Source: Bradyrhizobium ivorense
GTDB taxonomy: Bacteria; Pseudomonadota; Alphaproteobacteria; Rhizobiales; Xanthobacteraceae
DNA length: 64,000 nt
Reading direction: 5' to 3'
Assembly (NCBI RefSeq): GCF_900696085.1
Contig: NZ_CAADFC020000005.1
Span: 211,556 to 275,555 of the forward strand
The notes under the pieces were generated by a model that did no database searches, had not been told where the DNA came from, and saw only the letters and a list, made by a program, of their open reading frames with translations. Shown here in pieces: positions 34,479 through 45,600 of the stretch (its first letter is position 1; every line of letters starts with the position of its first letter). The position numbers and the translations under genes were made by a program.

Positions 34479-37400
34479 TCACCCGGCCGCGGCCGCGGTG
34501 GTCTGATCCTTCTTGCCCTCGTTCTTTCCTTCGGCGAGGTTGCGCACCACCATGTAGAAGATCGGCGTGAAGATCAGGCCGAATAGCGTGACGCCGAGCA
34601 TGCCGAAGAACACGGCAACGCCGACCGCCTGGCGCATTTCCGAGCCCGAGCCGGTCGACACCACCAGCGGCAGCACGCCGAGGATGAAGGCGAACGACGT
34701 CATCAGGATCGGCCGCAAGCGCAGGCGACAGGCCTCGATCACCGCCTCCAGCCGCGACCTGCCCTCGAGTTCGATGTCGCGCGCGAACTCGACGATCAGG
34801 ATCGCGTTCTTGGCGGCAAGCCCCACCAGCACCACGAAGCCGATCTGGGTCAGGATGTTGACGTCCTGGCCCATGATGCGCACGCCGATGGTGGCCGCGA
34901 ACAGGCACATCGGCACGATCAGGATCACCGCGAACGGCAGCGTCCAGCTGCCATATTGCGCGGCCAGCACCAGATAGACGAACAGCACGCAGATCGGGAA
35001 CACGTAGAGGCCGGCATTGCCGCCGGTCACCTGCTGATAGGACAAATCCGTCCATTCGAAGGAGAAGCCCGACGGCAAGGTCTGGTCGGCGAGTTGCTTG
35101 ATGGTGTTGAGCGCCGTCGTCGAGCTCACCCCCGGCCCAGGCTCACCCTGCAGCTCGGACGCCGAATAGAGATTGTAGCGCGCGACGCGGTCGGGTCCCG
35201 AGATGTCCTTGAAGTCCACGACGCTGCCGAGCATCACCATGTCGCCGGCGGCGTTGCGGGTGCGCAGCCGTGACAGATCGGGGCTGTCCTTCCGGAACGG
35301 CTGATCGGCCTGCGCGGTGACGTGATAGGTGCGGCCGAACAGGTTGAAGTCGTTGACGTAGGTCGAGCCGAAATAGGTCTGGATCGTGTCGTTGATGTTG
35401 GCGATCGGTACCCCGAGCTTCTGCGCCTTGACGCGATCGATGTCGACGAACAGCTGCGGCGTATTGGCGGAGTACGGCGAGAACACCGAGGTGAGGCTCG
35501 GTGACTTGCGCGCGGCGTTCACCAACTCGTCGGTCGCGGCCGCCAGCAGCTCGGGACCGCGCCCCTGCCGATCCTGAACGCGAATGGTGAAGCCGCCGCC
35601 GGTGCCGATGCCCGGCACCGCAGGCGGCGGAATGACGATGATGAAAGCGCCCTGGATCACCGACAGCCGCTTGCGCAATTCAGCCGTGATGGCGTTCGCC
35701 GTCAGCCCCTTCTTCAGCCGCGCCTCCGGCTCGTCGAACACCGGGAACAGGGCCGCGGCATTGCCCGCCTGGGTGCGCGTCGCGCCGGAGAAGCCGGCGA
35801 AGGCCGCGACGCGGACGATACCCGGCGTATCCAGTGCGATCCGCTCGATCTCGCGCACCACCGCCGTGGTCCGCGCCAGCGACGCGGCACCGGGCAGCTG
35901 CGCCGAGATGATCACGTAGCCGCGATCCTGGGCCGGAATGAAGCCCTGCGGAGTGGTGGCGAGCAGCCAGCCCGCACTGCCGATCAGCACCAGGTAGATC
36001 GCGACCATCACCACGGTATGCCGGATCACGAAGTCGGCGGCGGCCGCGTAGCCGTGCGCCAGGCGGTCGAAGATGCGGTTGAACACCCCGGTAAAACTGT
36101 CCCAGCCGCGCGCGATGATGTTCCAGCGCGCCGGCGGCCGCTTCTCCTCATGCGGCACCAGGATCTGCGAGGCCAGCGCCGGCGACAGCGTCAGCGAGCA
36201 GAAGCAGGAGATCGCGGTCGCAACCGCAATGGTGACCGCAAATTGCTGGAAGAACTGCCCGGAGATGCCGCCGAGGAACGCGGTCGGCACGAACACCGCG
36301 CACAGCACCAGCGCGATCGAGACCAGCGCGCCGCCGACCTCCTCCATGGTCTTCAGCGCAGCTTCACGCCGGCTCATGCCGTGTTCGAGATGCCGCTCGA
36401 CATTCTCCACCACGACGATGGCGTCGTCGACCACGATGCCGACCGCCAGCACGAGGCCGAACAACGTCAGATTGTTGATCGAGAAGCCGAGCGCGGCCAT
36501 CACCGCGAAGGTGCCGACCAGCGACACCGGGATCGCGATGATCGGGATGATCGCGGGCCGCCAGCCCTGCAAGAACACCAGCACCACGATGACGACGAGC
36601 GCCATCGCCTCGTAGATCGTCTTGATCAGCTCATGCACCGATTGGGCGATGAACTCGGTCGGGTTGTAGCCGATATTGTAGTCGAGCCCCTTCGGGAAAG
36701 AGGTCTTGAGCTGCGCCATCGTGTCGGAGATGTGCTTGGCGGTGGCCAGCGCGTTCGAACCTGGCCGCTGCGTTACCAAGAGCGCGACGGCCGATTTGCG
36801 CAGCAGGAAACTGTTGGTGGCGTAGGACAGCGCACCGAGCTCGACGCGGGCGACGTCGCGCAGCCGCACGGTGCGGCCGTCGGAGCCGGCCTTCACCACG
36901 ATGTCCTCGAATTGCCTGATGTCCTTCAGGCGGCCGGTGAAGACGAGGTTCGGCTGGAATGCGCGATCGGCGATCGGCGGCTCCGCGATCTGTCCGCCCG
37001 CGATCTGCAGGTTCTGCGCCCGGATCGCCGCCAGCACCTCGCCCGAGGTCAGGCCGAGATTCGCAATCCGGTCAGGGTCGAGCCACAGCCGCATCGAGTA
37101 GTCGCGGGCGCCGAACATCTGGATGTCGCCGACGCCGTCGATCCGCAAGAGCTGGTCGCGGACCTGCAGCAGCGCGTAGTTCGAGATGTAGAGCTGGTCG
37201 AACGTGTCGTCGGGCGACAGCATGAACACGACCATCAGGATGTCGGGCGAGTTCTTGCGAGTGACGACGCCGTTGCGCTGCACCTCTTCAGGCAGCCGCG
37301 GCTGCGCGATCGCGACGCGGTTCTGCACCAGCACCTGGGCCTTGTCGAGATCGGTGCCGAGCTTGAAGGTGACGGTGATGGTGAGCTGGCCGTTCGAGGT

Positions 37401-37652
37401 CGCCTGGCTGTAGAGATACAGCATGTCCTCGACGCCGTTGATCTCCTGCTCGATCGGGGCCGCGACGGTGTCGGAGACAGTCTGCGCCGAGGCGCCCGGA
37501 TATTGCGTGGTGACCGTGACGGTCGGCGGCACCACTTGCGGATATTCCGAGACCGGCAGCGTCTGGTAGGCGATCGCGCCGACGATCAGCAGCACGATCG
37601 ACAGCACCATCGCCAGGATGGGCTGGTTGATGGAAAGCCTTCCGAGATTCAT
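34479..37652 (-). CDS. RND multidrug efflux permease (HAE1 family)
   Basis: This 1057-residue inner-membrane proton/drug antiporter has twelve helices and two large periplasmic loops. The N-terminus (INQPILAMVLSIVLLIVGAI) is family-typical. Helix 4 carries the proton-relay Asp pair in VGIVVDDAIVVVENVERHLE. The segment PEEVQRNGVVTRK is the AcrB-like porter motif. It forms a tripartite pump with the membrane fusion protein encoded upstream (ATGA overlap at 37649-37652). No outer-membrane factor gene is adjacent, so it would use a shared one. Confidence 0.93.
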   Translation of the reverse strand: MNLGRLSINQPILAMVLSIVLLIVGAIAYQTLPVSEYPQVVPPTVTVTTQYPGASAQTVSDTVAAPIEQEINGVEDMLYLYSQATSNGQLTITVTFKLGTDLDKAQVLVQNRVAIAQPRLPEEVQRNGVVTRKNSPDILMVVFMLSPDDTFDQLYISNYALLQVRDQLLRIDGVGDIQMFGARDYSMRLWLDPDRIANLGLTSGEVLAAIRAQNLQIAGGQIAEPPIADRAFQPNLVFTGRLKDIRQFEDIVVKAGSDGRTVRLRDVARVELGALSYATNSFLLRKSAVALLVTQRPGSNALATAKHISDTMAQLKTSFPKGLDYNIGYNPTEFIAQSVHELIKTIYEAMALVVIVVLVFLQGWRPAIIPIIAIPVSLVGTFAVMAALGFSINNLTLFGLVLAVGIVVDDAIVVVENVERHLEHGMSRREAALKTMEEVGGALVSIALVLCAVFVPTAFLGGISGQFFQQFAVTIAVATAISCFCSLTLSPALASQILVPHEEKRPPARWNIIARGWDSFTGVFNRIFDRLAHGYAAAADFVIRHTVVMVAIYLVLIGSAGWLLATTPQGFIPAQDRGYVIISAQLPGAASLARTTAVVREIERIALDTPGIVRVAAFAGFSGATRTQAGNAAALFPVFDEPEARLKKGLTANAITAELRKRLSVIQGAFIIVIPPPAVPGIGTGGGFTIRVQDRQGRGPELLAAATDELVNAARKSPSLTSVFSPYSANTPQLFVDIDRVKAQKLGVPIANINDTIQTYFGSTYVNDFNLFGRTYHVTAQADQPFRKDSPDLSRLRTRNAAGDMVMLGSVVDFKDISGPDRVARYNLYSASELQGEPGPGVSSTTALNTIKQLADQTLPSGFSFEWTDLSYQQVTGGNAGLYVFPICVLFVYLVLAAQYGSWTLPFAVILIVPMCLFAATIGVRIMGQDVNILTQIGFVVLVGLAAKNAILIVEFARDIELEGRSRLEAVIEACRLRLRPILMTSFAFILGVLPLVVSTGSGSEMRQAVGVAVFFGMLGVTLFGLIFTPIFYMVVRNLAEGKNEGKKDQTTAAAAG

Positions 37653-38917
37653 GGCTTGGCACCCGCCGCGGGCTTGTCACCTGCCGGAGCGGCCGGCGCT
37701 TTATCCCCTGCGGGAGCCTGCGCCATCTTCGGCGTCACCTTGGCGCCGACGCGGGCGCGCTGCAGCCCGTCCACGATGACGTGGTCCTCGGCCTTGAGGC
37801 CCTCGCGGATCACGCGCAGGCCTTCATCGAGCGGCCCGAGCACGACCGGCCTCGCCTCCACCGTGTTGTCGTCCTTGACCACGAACACGATCTTGCGCGA
37901 CTGGTCGGTGGCGATGGCGGTATCGGGAATCAGCAGCGCCTCGTAAGGCGAGGAGCCGACGATGCGGACGCGGCCGAACTGCCCGGGCAGCACCGACAGA
38001 TCCTTGTTCGGGATGATTGCGCGGCTGCGCAGCGTCGCGGTCGAGACGTCGAGGCGGTTGTCGAGGAAGTCCATCTTGCCCTCGTGCGAGGGCTTGGTCT
38101 CGCCGGTCAGGGTCACTTGCACCGGGTTCGGCGTGTCGCGCGAGCTCGGCCGCTTGCCTTCGAACCAGAGCCGGCTGTTGCGCTGATAGGTCGTCTCGTC
38201 GACGTCGAAATAGATGTAGATCGGATCCAGCGACACGATCGAGGTCAACAGCGTCGAGCCGCCCTCGCTGCCCTGCACGAGATTGCCCGGCGTGACGAGA
38301 TGCCGGCTGACGCGGCCGGTGATCGGCGCCAGCACATGGGTGAATTCGACATTGAGCTGGGCGGCCTTCAGCGCACCTTCGGCCTGGGTTTCGGCGGCGC
38401 GCGCCGCCTGCAAGGCCTGACGGCGCTGGTCGACGACCTGTTCGGAAACCGCGCTGGTCTGCACCAGGTTGAGGCCGCGCTCGAGATCGCGCTTGGCAAG
38501 CTCCCCCTTGGCGCGTGCGTCGGCGAGTTGACCTTCGGCCTGCAGCACGACGGCCTCGAACGGGCGCGGATCGATGATGTAGAGCAAATCGCCGGCCTTG
38601 ACGATCGCACCGTCCTTGAACTCGACGCTGTTGACGAAGCCGCCGACGCGGGCGCGGACCTGAACCTCCTCGATCGCCTCGAAGCGGCCGGTGAACTCGT
38701 CCCAATCGGTGACGGTGCGCTTGACCGGCTGGGCCACGGTGACGGGCGGCGCCGGCGGCGCGGCCGCCTGCGATTGCGCCTTGTCCTCGCAGCCGCCGAG
38801 CGCCAGCGCGGCCAGCAGGCCGATCGGCACAAGGCCGCGTGATACGTAACGGCGGAGCGAATCACGCTCGACGCCGGTCCCTGGAGCCGGATACTCCGTT
38901 TTGCCAATCAAGCTCAT
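37649..38917 (-). CDS. RND efflux membrane fusion lipoprotein
   Basis: This 422-residue periplasmic adaptor has a lipobox (LLAALALGGC, Cys43), barrel and lipoyl segments (RVGGFVNSVEFKDGAIVKAGD), an alpha-hairpin (residues about 140-190, QLADARAKGELAKRDLERG), and the second lipoyl half (FTHVLAPITGRVSRHLVTPG). The C-terminus is Ala/Pro-rich. I start at the ATG at 38917 with GGGGAGACGGA upstream; the open frame reaches 39001. It is translationally coupled to the RND permease. Confidence 0.9.
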   Translation of the reverse strand: MSLIGKTEYPAPGTGVERDSLRRYVSRGLVPIGLLAALALGGCEDKAQSQAAAPPAPPVTVAQPVKRTVTDWDEFTGRFEAIEEVQVRARVGGFVNSVEFKDGAIVKAGDLLYIIDPRPFEAVVLQAEGQLADARAKGELAKRDLERGLNLVQTSAVSEQVVDQRRQALQAARAAETQAEGALKAAQLNVEFTHVLAPITGRVSRHLVTPGNLVQGSEGGSTLLTSIVSLDPIYIYFDVDETTYQRNSRLWFEGKRPSSRDTPNPVQVTLTGETKPSHEGKMDFLDNRLDVSTATLRSRAIIPNKDLSVLPGQFGRVRIVGSSPYEALLIPDTAIATDQSRKIVFVVKDDNTVEARPVVLGPLDEGLRVIREGLKAEDHVIVDGLQRARVGAKVTPKMAQAPAGDKAPAAPAGDKPAAGAKP

Positions 38918-39645
38918 TCCGTCTCCCCAACGACGTCGCAAATAAAATTGCCGTGATTCAACCCGGATGGACCGCCGTGATGTAACCGCGGCGGACGTCA
39001 CAGATGTAACCGCTTCCCAGTCTGTTCAAGATGGCCGCCGGATCAAGCTAATAGTTTCGTAGTCTGAGAGCCTTACGACGTAATCGCGAAGCCGGGACGA
39101 CGGGAACAGGCAGCAACGCTGGCCTATCAGGCCGGCAGGTTCATGTCCTGGTTTGCGGCGGGGACAATCACAGAGCGAGTAGCTGACATATATTTGTCAT
39201 GACCGGGCGATCCCGGCGGCGCGGCAAAAACGTCGTCCGGCAAGTTTGCCGAAATACGACTTATTGCTGAGCTCTACCTCCCGCTGCATCGCGCCATAAA
39301 GGTTAATGGCTCATTTGTCATGTGCACACACATTGACACTCGGAAACATCGCCAATACGGTCATGGTTGCCGAAGGGTAAAATTTCTCGGCCGCCGCATT
39401 TTTCTTGAACATTTGCTGGGCTTAGTCGCGGCGTGAGTATGTGAAGGCGACTACGTAAATGGCAAGCGCATTTGATCTTGCTGACAGCACAGCTGCGCGC
39501 TCGGTGCGGTTTTCTCATTTCGCGCACGACCCCATGCGGTCTCTGGTCGCGGCTAATCAACCCCAAGGTGTGAACGAGTTCACACGTCCGCTTTCCCGAC
39601 AATTGTAATTAGGACCGGCCTTCACGCCGGTTGCAGGAGCGCTTC
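38918..39645. other. Long AT-richer intergenic region upstream of the giant gene
   Basis: This 728-bp divergent spacer serves the efflux operon (-) and the giant secreted protein (+). No gene is convincing; a 94-codon minus-strand ORF (39318-39602) lacks coding character. Possible signals are TTGACA (39333-39338) with a poor TACGGT 17 bases on, two TTTGTCAT copies (39193-39200, 39314-39321), a palindrome at 39569-39586, and a small hairpin ACCGGC/GCCGGT (39614-39631) just before the ribosome-binding site GCAGGAGC. The size and composition suggest complex regulation. Confidence 0.5.
39569..39586. promoter_or_regulatory. 18-bp palindrome, possible operator
   Basis: GTGTGAA-CGAG-TTCACAC is a perfect 7-bp inverted repeat with a 4-base spacer, 60 bp before the start codon of the giant gene. 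This symmetry and spacing suit a dimeric repressor or activator. The binding protein is unknown. Confidence 0.45.
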
Positions 39646-42600
39646 ATGACGACCATACCCGCCTTTACAATCGGTGGTTTCACGCGCCCGGAACTTCACC
39701 TCGATCCGACCGGTCATATCATCCTGGATCCGGTCGCTCAGGCGTTCGCCGACACGTATGGTCTGCAGTATCTCTATATCGGTTGCCCTCCCGGCACGCT
39801 GTTTCCGCCGATCCCCGGCTTCCTGTCGCCGCCGACCGACACCAATTCCGGCACCAACACGGTCGTCGAAGGCGCCGCTGCCAATACCTCGGTCAATATC
39901 ACCGCGCACGCCAGCAGCCTGATCGGCTTTCCGATCACCTATTCGCTGACCAACGACGCGGGCGGCGCCTTCAAGATCGATTCGCACACCGGCGTCGTCA
40001 CCGTCGCCGATCCGACCAAGCTCGATTTCGAGAGCTCCGGCGGCAGCTACGGCATCACCGTACGCGCCACTGACGGCATCTTCGTCTCGTCGCAGACTTT
40101 CTCGATCGCCGTCACCAACGCGCCGCCGTCGACACCGATCGACAGCTTCACCGGCGACACCGCCGCCGTATATGAAGGCGCCGCCGCCGGCACCGTGGCC
40201 GGCATCAACGCATTCTCGTTCGACGTGAACGGCCCGGCCGTCACCTATTCGCTCACGGCGGATTCCTCCAACGGCGGGTTCACGATCGATGCCAACACCG
40301 GCATCGTTACCGTCGCCGATCCCACCAAGATCGATTTCGAGTCCGCGCCGGGCCATTTCTATGTCATCACGGTCCAGGCCAGCGACGGCCATGGCGGCGT
40401 CAGCTCGGAGAGCTTCAGCATCGGCGTCTACGACGTCGCGCCGCCGGCGCCCGGCGACAGCGACGCCGCGACCAACACCGTCACCGAGGGCGCCGTCGTC
40501 AACACGACCGTCGGCGTGACCGTGCATGCGGACGACATCAGCGGCGGCACGGTGACCTATTCGCTGACCGACAACGCGGGCGGCGCCTTCAAGATCGATC
40601 CCAATACCGGCGTCGTCACCGTCGCCGACCCCAGCAAGATCGACTATGAGAGCGCGCCCGGCCACAGCTACACCATCACGGCGCAGGCCAGCGACGGCAC
40701 GCTGACGAGCACCCAGAGCTTCACTATCGCGATCGGCGACGCCGCGCCGTCGACGCCGACCGACAGCAACGCGGCCCCCAATACCGTGGTCGAAGGCGCG
40801 GCCGCCGGCACCGTCGTCGGCATCACCGCAGCGTCGACCGACGTCAATGGCGGCGCGCTGACCTGGTCGCTGACCAACAGCGCGGGCGGCGCATTCACCA
40901 TCAACCCGACCACCGGCGTCATCACGGTCGCCGATCCCAGCAAGATCGACTTCGAAACCGCGCCCGGCCACGCCTACACGGTGACCGCGCAGGCCAGCGA
41001 CGGCACGCTGACCAGCTCGCAGAACTTCACCATTGCCGTCACCGACGTCGCGCCGTCGGCGCCGGTCGACAGCAATGCCGCCGCCAACACGGTGGCGGAA
41101 GGCGCGGCCGCCGGCACCGCCGTCGGCATCACGGCGTCCTCGACCGACATCAACGGCCCGGCCGTGACCTGGTCGCTGACATCGGACAGCTCCGGCGGCG
41201 GTTTCACCATCAATGCCACCACCGGCGTCATCACCGTCGCCGATCCGACCAAGATCGACTATGAGAGCACCGCGCCCGGCCACACCTACACCGTGACCGC
41301 GCAGGCCAGCGACGGCACGCTGACGAGTTCGCAGAGTTTCACCATCGCCGTCAGCAACGTATCGATCACGACGCCGGTCGACGCCGATGCCGCGGCCAAC
41401 ACCGTCACCGAAGGCGCCGCCGCCGGCACCACGGTCGGCATCACCGCGTCCGCGGTCGATCCGAACGGACCGGCGACGGTTTATGCCCTGATCGGAGACA
41501 CCTCCGGCGGCGGCTTCACCATCAATGCCAGCACCGGCGTCGTCACGGTCGCCGATCCGACCAAGATCGACTATGAAACCGCCGCAGGGCACGCCTACGG
41601 CATCACCGTGCAGGCCACCAGCGGCGCCGACGTCACGACGCAGAGCTTCTCGATTGCGGTCGCCGACGCCGCGCCGTCGACCCCGGTCGACAGCGACGTC
41701 ACCGCCAATTCGGTCATCGAGGGCGCCGCGGCCGGAACCACGGTCGGCATCACGGCGTCCTCGACCGACGTCAACGGCCCGGCCGTCACCTATTCGCTGA
41801 CCGGCGACACCTCCGGCGGCGGCTTCACCATCAACGCCACGACCGGCGTCATCACCGTCTCCGATCCCTCCAAGATCAATTATGAGACCGCCGGCCACAG
41901 CTACACCGTGACCGCACAGGCCAGCGACGGCACGCTGGCGAGCTCGCAGACCTTCACCATCGCGGTCGGCGACATCGCGCCGTCGGTCCCGGTCGACAGC
42001 GACGCCACCGCCAACTCGGTCAGCGAAGGCGCGGCTGCCGGCACCAGCGTCGGCGTCACGGCGTCCTCGACCGACATCAACGGCCCGGCCGTCACCTGGT
42101 CGCTGATCGGCGACACCTCGGGCGGTGGCTTCACCATCAATGCCGCCACCGGCGTCATCACCGTCGCCGATCCGACCAAGCTCGACTACGAGAGCACCGC
42201 GCCCGGCCACAGCTACGCCGTGACGGCGCAGGCCAGCGACGGCACGCTGACGAGCTCGCAGAGCTTCACCATCGCCGTCACCGATGCCGCCCCGTCGGTC
42301 CCGGTCGACAGCGACGTCGCCACCAACAGCATTGCGGAGGGCGCGGCCAACGGCTCGACCGTCGGCGTCACCGCGTCCTCGATCGACGTCAACGGCCCGG
42401 GCGTGACCTATTCGCTGATCGGCGACACCTCCGGCGGCGGCTTCACCATCAATGCCGCCACCGGCGTCGTCACCGTCGCCGATTCCACCAAGCTCGATTA
42501 CGAGACCGCAGCGGGCCACGCCTACGCCGTCACCGTGCAGGCCAGCGACGGCACGCTCGCGAGCTCGCAGACCTTCACCATCGGCGTTGCCGACGTCGCA

Positions 42601-45600
42601 CCGACGACCCCGGTCGACAGCGACGGCGCGGCCAATTCAATCGCCGAAGGCGCCGCCAACGGCTCCACCGTCGGCATCGTCGCATCCGCCGTCGACGTCA
42701 ACGGCCCGGCCGTGACCTATTCGCTGATCGGCGACACCTCCGGCGGCGGCTTCACCATCAACGCCGCGACCGGCGTCATCACCGTCGCCGACAGCACCAA
42801 GATCGACTACGAAACCTCGGGCGGCAGCTACACCGTCACCGCGCAGGCCAGCGACGGCACGCTGACGAGCTCGCAGACCTTTACCATCGCCGTCACCGAC
42901 GTCGCGCCATCGATCCCGGTCGACGGCGATGCCACTGCCAATTCAGTTGCCGAAGGCGCGGCAGCCGGCACCACCGTCGGCGTCACGGCGTCCGCGACCG
43001 ACGTCAACGGGCCGGCCGTCACCTGGTCGCTGACCGGCGACACCTCGGGCGGCGGCTTCGCCATCAATGCCACCACCGGCGTCATCACCGTCGCCGATCC
43101 CACGAAGATCGACTTCGAGAGCTCCGGCGGCGGCCACAGCTACTCCGTCACCGCGCAGGCCAGCGACGGCACGCTGACGAGCTCGCAGACCTTCACCATC
43201 AACGTCGCCGACGTCGCGCCGTCGACCCCGGTCGACGCCGATGTCGCCACCAACACCGTTGTCGAGGGTGCGGCCAACGGCACCACCGTCGGCATCACGG
43301 CATCCGCCACCGATGTCAACGGACCGGCCGTGACCTATTCGCTGACCGGCGACACCTCCGGCGGCGCCTTCACCATCAATGCCACCACCGGCGTCATCTC
43401 CATCGCCGACGACACCAAGGTCGACTACGAATCCTCGGGCGGCAGCTACACCGTGACCGTGCAGGCCAGCGACGGCACGCTGACGAGCTCGCAGGCCTTC
43501 GTCATCGCCGTCACCGACGTTGCGCCGTCGACCCCGGTCGACAGCGATGGCGGCGCCAACCAGGTCGCGGTCAGCGCGCCGGTCGGCGCCTCGGTCGGGA
43601 TCACCGCGTTCTCGACCGATATCAACGGGCCCAACGTCACCTATTCGCTGGTCGGCGACACCTCGGGCGGCGGCTTCACGATCGATCCGACCACCGGGAA
43701 GGTCACGGTCGCCGATCCCTCCAAGATCCATCTCGCCGACGGGTCCTACGACATCACGGTGCAGTCCAGCGACGGCACGCTGCACAGCCAGCAGACCTTT
43801 ACCATCGGCGTCGTGATCGATGCGGCCCCGGTCGTCACCGCCGGCCATACGCTGAATTACACCGAGAACCAGGCCGCCACCGCGTTCGATCCGGCGATCA
43901 CGGTCACCGATTCCGACAACGCCAACCTGACGCATGCCACGGTGCAGATCACCGGCGGCTACGTCAACGGCCAGGACGTCCTCGCCTTCACCAACACCGC
44001 CACCATCACCGGCTCGTTCAACGCCGCCACCGGCACCCTGACGCTGACCGGCACCGACACGGTCGCGAACTACCAGGCCGCGCTCGCCTCGGTGACCTAC
44101 TTCAACAGCAGCGACAATCCGTCAGCAGCGGCGCGCACGGTCACGATCATTGCCAATGACGGCACGCTCGACAGCTCGCCGGTCACCGGCACCATCAACG
44201 TCACGCCGGTCAACGATCCGCCTCAGGTCGTCGCCGGCCATGTCCTGAGCTACACCGAGAACCAGGCCGCGACCGCAATCGACCCGGCGATCACCGTGTC
44301 CGACGTCGACAACACCACGCTGACCGGCGCGACGATCCAGATCACCGGCAACTACGCCAACGGCCAGGACGTCCTCGCCTTCGTCAACACCGCCAACATC
44401 ACCGGCTCGTTCAATGCCGCCACCGGCACGCTGACGCTGTCCGGCACCGATACCGTCGCCAACTATCAGGCGGCGCTGGCCGCGGTGACCTATCAGAACA
44501 CCAGCGAGAACCCGTCAGGGCTGGCGCGAACCGTGACGTTCGTCGCCAATGACGGCGCGGCGACGTCGACACCCGTCACCGGCACCATCAATGTCACGCC
44601 GGTCAACGATGCCCCGGCGACCACCGCCGGCGGCACGCTGAACTACATCGAGAACCAGGTCGCCACCGCGATCGATGTCAGCGTCAACGTCACCGACGTC
44701 GACAGCGCCAACTTGTCCAGCGCGACCGTGCAGATCACCGGCAACTACGCCAACGGCCAGGACGTGCTGGGCTTCACCAACCAGAACGGCATCACCGGCG
44801 TGTTCAACGCCGCGACCGGCACGCTGACGCTGTCGGGCTCCTCGAGCGTCGCCAACTACAAGGCCGCGCTCGACTCCGTCACCTATTTCAACTCCAGCGA
44901 CAACCCGTCCGGGCTCGATCGCACCGTCAGCTTCACGGTCAACGACGGCTCGCTGAACAGCAACACCTCGACCTCGACCATCCACGTGATACCGGTCAAC
45001 GACGCGCCTTCCGTCAACGCCACCGGCACCCTGGCCTTTACCGAGAACCAGGGCCCGACCGCGGTCGCATCCGCGCTGACCGTCACCGACGTCGACACCG
45101 CGACGCTCTCCAGCGCGACGGTGCAGATCAGCGCCAACTACGTCAACGGCGAGGACCTGCTCGCCTTCACCAACACCGCCAACATCACCGGCTCGTTCAA
45201 TGCGGCCACCGGCACGCTGACCTTGACCGGCACCGACACGGTGGCGAACTACGAGACCGCGCTGCGCTCCGTCACGTATAACGACAACAGCGACAACCCC
45301 TCGACCCTGGCGCGCACCGTGACCTTCACGGTCGACGACGGCCAGGCGGCGAACCATCAGAGCGCCGGCTCGGCCCACACCATCAACGTCACCGCGGTCG
45401 ACGACGCGCCGGTCAACAACGGCGTGCCGGCGAGCTTCACCTTGATGTCGGGCTCCAGCCACAACATCACCGGCCTCTCGATCTCCGACGTCGACGCCGC
45501 AGGCGGCAACGACATCACCACGACGCTGACCTCGGCCGGCGGCGGCATCGTCAACATCGCCGCGGTCGGCGGCGGCGCCGCCATCACCGGCAACGGCACC

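Noticed and set aside
39318..39602. 94-codon minus-strand ORF upstream of the giant gene
   Set aside because: No start signal, no recognisable domain, mixed composition, and it overlaps likely regulatory sites.
39841..43815. CRISPR-like or satellite array
   Set aside because: The units are about 306 bp, open in one frame and encode cadherin-like domains. There are no short direct repeats with unique spacers.
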